A DNA stretch of 9,855 bases, taken from Solirubrobacteraceae bacterium. Lineage in GTDB: Bacteria > Actinomycetota > Thermoleophilia > Solirubrobacterales > Solirubrobacteraceae. Positions 1-4,969 of the stretch are shown piece after piece; the first letter of the stretch is position 1, and each line of letters starts with the position of its first letter. The notes beneath the pieces are model-generated. The model was not told the DNA's origin, did no database searches, and saw only the letters and a list, made by a program, of their open reading frames with translations. Where the stretch lies: positions 1 through 9,855 of the forward strand of contig JASHQV010000002.1 of NCBI GenBank assembly GCA_030038955.1. The letters run 5' to 3'. The translations under genes and the position numbers were made by a program.

Positions 1-405
1 GGTCAGCTGTCAGCCGGGCTGCGGGCGCTGCAGGGCTTCCGCGAGCGCGGCGTCGTCGTCGTCTCGCTGGCCAAGCGGATCGAGGAGGTGTTCATCCCCG
101 GTCGCGCCGAGCCGCTGGCACTGCCCCACGACACGCCCGAGCTACAGCTGCTGCAGCGGCTGCGCGACGAGGCGCACCGGTTCGCCCTCAGCCACCACCG
201 CCAGCGGCGGGACCGGGCGATGACGGCCTCGATCTTGGACGAGCTGCCGGGCGTGGGTCCGGCCCGCAAGCGGGCGCTGCTCACCCACTTCGGCTCCCCG
301 GACGCGATCATGGCCGCCTCCCGCGAGGAGCTGGAGTCGGTGCCGGGAATCCCGGGCAAGCTCGCCCGCGATCTGCACCGGGAGCTGCACAAGGCCGGGG
401 TATGA
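1..405 (+). CDS. uvrC: UvrABC excinuclease subunit C, C-terminal part (5' end outside window)
   Basis: The last 134 residues of UvrC, the subunit that makes the incisions flanking a DNA lesion in nucleotide excision repair (cytoplasmic, acts with UvrB). The reading frame is open from base 1, so the gene starts upstream. Visible are the end of the RNase H-like endonuclease domain, including the family motif RDEAHRF at fragment residues 55-61, and then the C-terminal (HhH)2 DNA-binding domain: a first hairpin around LPGVGPARKRALL (82-94) and a second around VPGIPGKLARDL (114-125). The protein ends GV just after the second hairpin, the normal end for the family. The TGA stop at 403-405 lies in the first unit of a 16-bp tandem repeat. 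UvrC next to RapZ is a common actinobacterial arrangement. The family call is secure; the N-terminal GIY-YIG and UvrB-interaction regions cannot be seen. Confidence 0.95.
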   Translation, partial: GQLSAGLRALQGFRERGVVVVSLAKRIEEVFIPGRAEPLALPHDTPELQLLQRLRDEAHRFALSHHRQRRDRAMTASILDELPGVGPARKRALLTHFGSPDAIMAASREELESVPGIPGKLARDLHRELHKAGV

Positions 406-462
406 GGCTGCTGGGGTGTGAGGCTGCTGGGGTGTGAGGCTGCCGGGGTGTGAGGCCGCTCT
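399..462. repeat. 16-bp tandem repeat, three copies plus a partial fourth, at the end of uvrC
   Basis: Units at 399-414, 415-430, 431-446 and a degenerate 447-462, consensus GGTGTGAGGCTGCTGG. Unit 1 has GGTA instead of GGTG and contains the uvrC stop codon. Each unit carries a TGA (403, 419, 435, 451). Because 16 is not a multiple of 3, the first three stops fall in three different reading frames. It is most simply a replication-slippage duplication of the gene end. Confidence 0.85.
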
Positions 463-604
463 TCCTAGGCGACGGCCTGCCCGTGGCTCGGCCGCGGGTC
501 GAAATTCGTTGGATAGTCCAACGAATTTCGACCCGCAATTACACACGGAAGTAGTGAATCAGCGTCGCGGTGCGCGTCCGAGCGAGCCGTCAAGCTAACA
601 GGCA
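406..604. other. uvrC-rapZ intergenic region
   Basis: This 199-bp spacer holds most of the 16-bp tandem repeat (to about 462), the perfect palindrome (494-536), and a 68-bp stretch before rapZ that should contain the rapZ promoter. A hexamer TTCGAC at 527-532, overlapping the right palindrome arm, and TAGTGA at 552-557 could be very weak -35 and -10 elements (19-bp spacer). I do not consider that assignment reliable. I see no coding region or RNA gene here. Confidence 0.5.
494..536. repeat. Perfect 20-bp inverted repeat with 3-nt spacer (terminator or operator)
   Basis: The arm at 494-513 is the exact reverse complement of 517-536, separated by TAG (514-516). The inner part reads TTGGA-TAG-TCCAA. 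The arms contain AAATTCGTT-type sequence, clearly more AT-rich than the surroundings. No T-run follows on either strand, so it is not a classical intrinsic terminator, although actinobacterial terminators often lack a U-tract. It lies between the uvrC stop and the rapZ start. It could be the uvrC terminator, a regulator operator for rapZ (dyad symmetry of this kind is typical of TetR-like binding sites), or a dispersed repeat. The sequence alone does not decide. Confidence 0.8.
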
Positions 605-1492
605 ATGGCTCAGGCAGAAGTTGCGCTGCGAGATCTGGTCGTGATCACCGGGTTCTCCGGCGCGGGCAAGTCCACCGCGATGGCCGCGTTCGAGGACGAG
701 GGCTACTTCTGCGTCGACAACCTGCCCTCGGAGATGATCAGCTCGCTGGTCGAGCTGTTCATGCACACCGGCTCCAAGGTTGCGAACGCGGCGGTCGTCT
801 GCGATGTGCGGGCGGGCAGCTACTTCGAGGGGCTGGCCAGCATGCTGGACGGGTTGGGCGCCAGCGGCGTCCTGCACCGGGTGCTGTTCCTGGAGGCGGA
901 CGAGGAGACGCTGCAGACGCGCTACAAGGAGACGCGCCGCCGGCACCCCCTGTCGCCGCACAGCAGCGTCGCCGAGGGCATCGCCCGTGAGCGCGAGCTG
1001 CTGGCGCCGCTGCGCGACCGGGCCGATGTGGTGATCGACACGACCGGGCTGACGGCCGCGATGCTCCGCCGCAAGCTGGTCGACGAGATGCTCCCGAGCC
1101 AGAACCCCGGGCGGCTGGCGATCACCTTCGAGAGCTTCGGCTTCAAGTACGGACCGGTGCGCGATCCCGACCTGATGTTCGACGTCCGCTTCCTCCCGAA
1201 CCCGCACTACGAGACCGAGCTGCGTCCGCTGACCGGAGCCGATCCTCGCGTCGTCGCGTTCATCAACAGGGACGGCGAGCTGGACGACTTCTACGAGCGG
1301 CTGCTGCCGCTGCTGGACTACCTGCTGCCCGCGTATCTGGCCGAGGGAAAGGCCCATCTGGTGCTCGGGATCGGCTGCACCGGCGGCCGCCACCGGTCGG
1401 TGGCGATCGCCGAGCATCTCGCGGAGCGCTACCGCAACTCGGACCGGTACCTGGTTGAGGTCTTCCACCGCGACCTGGGCAAGCCCGGATGA
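605..1492 (+). CDS. rapZ: RapZ family nucleotide-binding protein (RNase adapter / YvcJ-like)
   Basis: A 295-residue P-loop protein of the RapZ/YvcJ family, about the usual length (E. coli about 284, Bacillus YvcJ about 295). In E. coli RapZ binds the small RNA GlmZ and delivers it to RNase E, controlling amino-sugar synthesis. In Gram-positives it is a nucleotide-binding protein with a less clear role, so function here is by family only. Motifs: Walker A GFSGAGKS at 16-23; YFCVDNLP at 33-40; CDVRAG at 65-70; an arginine-rich ETRRRHPL at 108-115; FGFKYG in the C-terminal half; and the family signature GCTGGRHRS near residue 260, in the C-terminal domain that binds RNA in E. coli. The basic C-terminal tail used by E. 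coli RapZ for RNA contact is not obvious (the end is HRDLGKPG). ATG 605 is chosen because an in-frame TAA at 596-598 excludes upstream starts; the Shine-Dalgarno is poor (AGG at 600-602, too close). The stop overlaps the next start as ATGA. Confidence 0.95.
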   Translation: MAQAEVALRDLVVITGFSGAGKSTAMAAFEDEGYFCVDNLPSEMISSLVELFMHTGSKVANAAVVCDVRAGSYFEGLASMLDGLGASGVLHRVLFLEADEETLQTRYKETRRRHPLSPHSSVAEGIARERELLAPLRDRADVVIDTTGLTAAMLRRKLVDEMLPSQNPGRLAITFESFGFKYGPVRDPDLMFDVRFLPNPHYETELRPLTGADPRVVAFINRDGELDDFYERLLPLLDYLLPAYLAEGKAHLVLGIGCTGGRHRSVAIAEHLAERYRNSDRYLVEVFHRDLGKPG

Positions 1493-1848
1493 TCGATCAC
1501 ATCGGCTTCGAGGTGTCCGACCTGAGGCGGTCGGCGCGCTTCTACGACGCGGTGCTGTTCGCGCTCGGCGTGCGAAGGCTGCTGGAGTCCGAGCATGCGA
1601 TCGCTTACGGCGTCAATGGCCCGCAGCTGTGGATCGTCAGCCGCGGCCGACCGCCTGCTGCCGGCTATGGGCACGTGGCGCTGCAGGCCAGCGGGCGGGC
1701 GGCGGTGAACGCCGCTTACCGCTCGGGCCTCGCGGCCGGCGGACGCGACGACGGACCCCCGGGCCTGCGCCCCCAATACGGCAGCCGCTACTACGCCGGC
1801 TACCTGCTCGACCCCGACGGACTGCGCGTCGAGGTCGTCTCCCAATGA
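1489..1848 (+). CDS. VOC-superfamily (glyoxalase/bleomycin-resistance-like) protein
   Basis: A 119-residue single-domain vicinal-oxygen-chelate protein. It starts MIDHIGFEVSDL, typical of the family's first beta-strand and metal ligand, and ends with the DPDGLRVEVV motif. Likely metal ligands are His4, His62 (in GHVALQA) and Glu115. The stretch GGRDDGPPGLRPQYG followed by YYAGYLLDPDG matches the sub-group often annotated as VOC family protein or lactoylglutathione lyase-like. Substrate cannot be assigned: members include glyoxalase I, dioxygenases, fosfomycin and bleomycin resistance proteins and epimerases. The start ATG overlaps the rapZ stop (ATGA, 4 nt) and no separate ribosome-binding site is evident, so it is probably translationally coupled to rapZ. 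In many actinobacteria this position holds yvcK and whiA instead. Confidence 0.85.
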   Translation: MIDHIGFEVSDLRRSARFYDAVLFALGVRRLLESEHAIAYGVNGPQLWIVSRGRPPAAGYGHVALQASGRAAVNAAYRSGLAAGGRDDGPPGLRPQYGSRYYAGYLLDPDGLRVEVVSQ

Positions 1849-1887
1849 CCGCTCGCGGAACGGCACCCCGCGTCGGATAGCCTTATG

Positions 1888-1919
1888 ACGCCGGCGGAGA
1901 GATGCTCCTGCGCCGGCGT
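1888..1919 (+). terminator. Stem-loop between the VOC gene and gap (terminator or 5'-leader element)
   Basis: A perfect 9-bp stem, ACGCCGGCG (1888-1896) against CGCCGGCGT (1911-1919), with a possible inner 3-bp helix (1897-1899 with 1905-1907). It is followed by TCCTATCTT, a modest T-enriched tail. It may end the rapZ-VOC transcript or, if gap is transcribed from upstream, act as a leader structure. The hexamers TAGCCT (1878-1883) and TATCTT (1923-1928) fit the loose actinobacterial TANNNT -10 pattern, without a convincing -35. No gene is seen in 1849-1961. Confidence 0.45.
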
Positions 1920-1949
1920 TCCTATCTTGCGGTTACGAGCGTGAACGAT

Positions 1950-1954
1950 GGAGG
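1950..1954 (+). promoter_or_regulatory. Ribosome-binding site that fixes the gap start
   Basis: GGAGG, 7 nt before ATG 1962. It decides between this ATG and an in-frame ATG at 1902. The longer version would add 20 residues before the canonical GAPDH N-terminus and would begin inside the upstream stem-loop. Confidence 0.85.
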
Positions 1955-1961
1955 CCGACGG

Positions 1962-2963
1962 ATGGCGGTACGAGTAGGGATCAACGGTTTTGGGCGGATC
2001 GGTCGCAACGTCTTCCGCGCGGCGTGCGAGCAGCACGCCGAGATCGAGTGGGTGGCGGTCAACGACCTGGTCCCGCCGGCGACGATCGCGCACCTGCTCA
2101 AGTACGACTCCAGCTACGGGCCGTACCCGGGCACGGTCGGCGTCCGCGACGACACGCTGACCGTCGACGGTCGCGAGATCCGTGTGCTGGCAGAGCGCGA
2201 CCCCGGCGCGCTGCCGTGGCGCGAGCTGGGCGTTGACGTGGTGATCGAGTCCACCGGGCTGTTCACCGATCGCGACAAGGCTGCCCAGCACCTGGCGGCC
2301 GGCGCCAACAAGGTGGTGATCTCCGCGCCCGCCACGAACCCCGACGTGACTGTCGTGCTCGGCGTCAACTTCGACGACGCCTACGATCGCGACCGCCACC
2401 ACGTGATCTCGAACGCGTCCTGCACGACCAACTGCCTGGCGCCGGTCACCAAGGTGCTGCACGACACGCTGACGATCGACCACGGGCTGATGACCACGGT
2501 GCACGCCTACACCGCCGACCAGCGCCTGCAGGACATGCCCCACCGCGATCTGCGCCGCGCTCGCGCCGCCGCGGTCAGCCTGATCCCGGCCTCGACCGGT
2601 GCGGCCAAGGCGATCGGCGCGGTGATCCCGGAGCTCAACGGCAAGCTGCACGGGTTCGCGATCCGCGCACCCGTCCCGACCGGCAGCGTCGTCGACCTGA
2701 CCGTCGAGGTGTCGCGACCGACGACCGTCGAGGAGGTCAACGAGGCGCTGCTGGCGGCCGCCAGCGACGGCCCACTCAGCCCCTACCTGGAGTACACCGA
2801 GGACCCGATCGTGTCGAAGGACATCGTCGGCAACCCCGCCTCCTCGATCGTCGACTCACAGCTGACCGCGGTGATGGACGGAACGATGGTCAAGGTCATC
2901 GCCTGGTACGACAACGAGTGGGGCTACTCGAATCGCGTCGCCGACCTCGTGCAGAAGCTGTAG
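1962..2963 (+). CDS. gap: Glyceraldehyde-3-phosphate dehydrogenase (phosphorylating, type I)
   Basis: GAPDH of 333 residues, the normal bacterial length. It converts glyceraldehyde 3-phosphate, phosphate and NAD+ to 1,3-bisphosphoglycerate in the cytoplasm and runs in reverse in gluconeogenesis. The Rossmann motif INGFGRIGR is at 7-15. An ND pair at 34-35 (VAVNDL) is the position where an Asp favours NAD over NADP. The catalytic Cys154 is in SNASCTTN and His181 in TVHAYT. The S-loop region YTADQRLQDMPH and the C-terminal WYDNEWGYSNR (315-325) are intact. The start at 1962 is supported by GGAGG at 1950-1954 and by alignment of MAVRVGINGFGRIG with the family N-terminus. It is the first gene of the gap-pgk-tpiA-gpmI cluster; pgk starts 13 bp after its stop. 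No CggR-type regulator is adjacent. Confidence 0.97.
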   Translation: MAVRVGINGFGRIGRNVFRAACEQHAEIEWVAVNDLVPPATIAHLLKYDSSYGPYPGTVGVRDDTLTVDGREIRVLAERDPGALPWRELGVDVVIESTGLFTDRDKAAQHLAAGANKVVISAPATNPDVTVVLGVNFDDAYDRDRHHVISNASCTTNCLAPVTKVLHDTLTIDHGLMTTVHAYTADQRLQDMPHRDLRRARAAAVSLIPASTGAAKAIGAVIPELNGKLHGFAIRAPVPTGSVVDLTVEVSRPTTVEEVNEALLAAASDGPLSPYLEYTEDPIVSKDIVGNPASSIVDSQLTAVMDGTMVKVIAWYDNEWGYSNRVADLVQKL

Positions 2964-2976
2964 AAACGGAAGCGCT

Positions 2977-4164
2977 ATGAAAACGCTCGATGACCTTCCA
3001 GATCTGAACGGCCGCCGGGTGCTGGTACGGGTCGACTTCAACGTCCCGCTGACGAATCCGAGCGGCTCACGACCGGTCGTGGCCGACGACACGCGGATCC
3101 GCGCGGCGCTGCCGACCCTGCGCGAGCTGCGCGATCGCGGCGCCCGGCTGATCCTCGTCTCGCATCTCGGTCGCCCGAAGGACCGCGAGCCGGAGCTGTC
3201 GCTGGCGCCGGCGGCTGCGCGGCTGTCGGAGCTGCTCGACACCGACGTGCAGATCGCCCCGGCAGTGGTCGGCCCCGAGGCCCGGCGCCTCGCCGACGAG
3301 CTGCCGGCCGGCGGCGTGTTGATGCTCGAGAACGTCCGCTACGAGCCCGGCGAGACCAAGGACGACCCGCAGCTGGCCGCGCAGCTGGCGGAGCTCGCCG
3401 ACATCTACGTGAACGACGCGTTCGGCGCCGCCCATCGCGCCCACGCGTCGACCGAGGGCGTCGCCCATCTGCTCGCCGACCGCGCCGCCGGGCGCCTGCT
3501 CGAACGTGAGGTGACGACGCTCACGCAGGTCCTCGAGGATCCTGCTCGCCCGCTCGTCGCCGTCCTCGGCGGCGCCAAGGTGAGCGACAAGATCGCCGTG
3601 ATCGAGCGCTTCCGGGCGCTGGCCGACACGCTCCTGATCGGCGGCGCGATGTGCTTCCCGTTCCTCGCTGCCCAGGGACACGAGATCGGCAACTCGCTGT
3701 GCAGTGCCGAGGACGTCGAGTTGGCTCGCCGCGCGCTGGACTCGTGGCCGGGCTCGCGCGCGGAGCTGCAGCTGCCGCTCGACCTCGTCGTCGCCACCGA
3801 GCTGAGCGAGCAGACCGAGCCCAACCAGATCGACGGTCTCGACGTGCCCAAGGGTCAGATGGGCCTCGACATCGGCCCGCGTACCATCACCGCCTTCGGC
3901 GGGGTGATCGCAAACGCCGGCACGGTGTTCTGGAACGGCCCGATGGGCGCCTTCGAATACGAGCCGTTCGCGGCCGGCACCCGCGCCGTCGCCGAAGCCG
4001 TCGCGCACGCCCCCGGCGTCACCGTGATCGGCGGCGGCGACTCGGTCGCCGCCGTCCAGCGCTTCGGGCTGGCCGACGCGATCGACCACATCTCCACCGG
4101 CGGTGGCGCCTCCCTGGAGCTGATCGAGGGCAAGCGCCTGCCCGGGGTCGAGGCGCTGGCATGA
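2977..4164 (+). CDS. pgk: Phosphoglycerate kinase
   Basis: A 395-residue cytoplasmic kinase that transfers the acyl phosphate of 1,3-bisphosphoglycerate to ADP, giving 3-phosphoglycerate and ATP. N-domain substrate-binding motifs: VRVDFNVP (17-24, with Asp20 and Asn22), DDTRIRA (Arg40), SHLGRP (62-67), RYEPGETKDD (from Arg121) and NDAFGAAHRAHAS (Arg154). C-domain nucleotide-binding motifs: GGAKVSDK (198-205, Lys201 and Lys205), NGPMGAFEYEPFAAGT and GGGDS (352-356), then STGGGAS (373-379). Length and motif order are standard. Mild oddities are an NPSGSRPVVA insertion before DDTR and the variant GGAMCFPF where GGGMAFTF-like sequences are usual. The likely Shine-Dalgarno is GGAAG at 2968-2972. 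The stop overlaps the start of a 17-codon micro-ORF as ATGA. Confidence 0.97.
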   Translation: MKTLDDLPDLNGRRVLVRVDFNVPLTNPSGSRPVVADDTRIRAALPTLRELRDRGARLILVSHLGRPKDREPELSLAPAAARLSELLDTDVQIAPAVVGPEARRLADELPAGGVLMLENVRYEPGETKDDPQLAAQLAELADIYVNDAFGAAHRAHASTEGVAHLLADRAAGRLLEREVTTLTQVLEDPARPLVAVLGGAKVSDKIAVIERFRALADTLLIGGAMCFPFLAAQGHEIGNSLCSAEDVELARRALDSWPGSRAELQLPLDLVVATELSEQTEPNQIDGLDVPKGQMGLDIGPRTITAFGGVIANAGTVFWNGPMGAFEYEPFAAGTRAVAEAVAHAPGVTVIGGGDSVAAVQRFGLADAIDHISTGGGASLELIEGKRLPGVEALA

Positions 4165-4214
4165 ACGTGCGCGCGCAACGGAGGTCGACGGTCACCGTGG
4201 AGACGCCGGCATGA
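4161..4214 (+). CDS. Possible 17-codon micro-ORF coupling pgk to tpiA
   Basis: ATG at 4161 overlaps the pgk stop (ATGA) and TGA at 4212-4214 overlaps the tpiA start (ATGA), so this frame fills the pgk-tpiA gap exactly. It encodes MNVRAQRRSTVTVETPA, a short basic peptide with no recognised domain. A GAGG at 4150-4153 stands 7 nt before its ATG. Inside it, GGAGG at 4180-4184 has no start codon at a usual distance. tpiA has its own GGAGA (4199-4203), 7-8 nt before ATG 4211. Its likely role, if translated, is ribosome hand-over rather than a functional peptide. Because the two ATGA junctions could arise by chance, translation is unproven. Confidence 0.4.
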   Translation: MNVRAQRRSTVTVETPA

Positions 4215-4969
4215 GCTCGGCACGCATCCCGCTGATTGCCGGCAACTGGAAGATGCACGAGACGATCGCCGAGGCCGAGCAGCTGATCGCGGCGCTGTTG
4301 CCGGCGCTCTCCACCGTCAGCGGGGTCGACGTTGCGATCTGCCCGCCGTTCCTTGCCCTGCAGGCGATGGTCGAGTCGACGCGCGGCTCCCGTGTGCAGG
4401 TGTATGCGCAGAACATGCACCACGCTCCCGAGGGGGCCTACACCGGCGAGGTGGCGGCGCCGATGCTGACTGAGGTCGGCGTGCATGGCGTGCTGCTCGG
4501 ACATTCCGAGCGCCGCGAGATGTTCGGCGAGAGCGACCGGGAGCTGGCCCAGAAGCTCCCGGTCGCGCTCGACGCGGGTCTGACCCCGGTCCTGTGCGTC
4601 GGCGAGACCGAGGACGAGCGTGAACGCGGCGACACCGAACGCAAGCTGCGCCACCAGGTCCAGGAGGATCTCGCGCACGTGCCCGACGACCAGCTCGGCG
4701 ATCTCGTGATCGCCTACGAGCCGATCTGGGCGATCGGCACGGGCCAGGTCGCCACTCCCGAGCAGGCCGAGGAGGCGATCGGCTTCATCCGCGCGCTGGT
4801 CGCCGACCGCGCCCCCGAGCAGGCCGAGCGCACTCGCCTCCTGTACGGGGGGAGCGTCAACCCGGACAATGCCGCCGAGCTGCTGGCGCTGCCCGACGTC
4901 GACGGCGCGCTGGTCGGCGGCGCGAGCCTCGATGCAACGTCGTTCGCGGCGATCGTCGCCGCCGGATGA
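4211..4969 (+). CDS. tpiA: Triosephosphate isomerase
   Basis: A 252-residue TIM-barrel enzyme, the usual length, interconverting dihydroxyacetone phosphate and glyceraldehyde 3-phosphate in the cytoplasm. Active-site residues are all visible: Asn12 and Lys14 in AGNWKM, the electrophilic His98 in LLGHSERR, and the catalytic base Glu170 in AYEPIWAIGTG, with the mobile phosphate-gripping loop just after it (PIWAIGTG, 171-178). The phosphate-binding motifs YGGSV (212-216) and VGGASL (235-240) are also present. No in-frame start codon exists between the pgk stop and ATG 4211, and a GGAGA lies just upstream, so the start is well fixed. Its stop overlaps gpmI as ATGA. In other actinobacteria tpiA is often followed by secG; here gpmI follows. 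Confidence 0.97.
   Translation: MSSARIPLIAGNWKMHETIAEAEQLIAALLPALSTVSGVDVAICPPFLALQAMVESTRGSRVQVYAQNMHHAPEGAYTGEVAAPMLTEVGVHGVLLGHSERREMFGESDRELAQKLPVALDAGLTPVLCVGETEDERERGDTERKLRHQVQEDLAHVPDDQLGDLVIAYEPIWAIGTGQVATPEQAEEAIGFIRALVADRAPEQAERTRLLYGGSVNPDNAAELLALPDVDGALVGGASLDATSFAAIVAAG

Noticed and set aside
399..462. The 16-bp tandem repeats as a CRISPR array
   Set aside because: The units are directly abutting with no spacers, too short, and there are no cas genes.
1902..1961. A longer gap start at ATG 1902
   Set aside because: It starts within the spacer stem-loop and adds 20 unconserved residues. GGAGG at 1950-1954 and the family N-terminus support ATG 1962.
3067..4089. A 340-codon minus-strand open frame opposite pgk, and the 402-codon frame at 4019-5227 opposite tpiA
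   Set aside because: These are antisense shadows of conserved glycolytic genes with biased composition and no recognisable domain.
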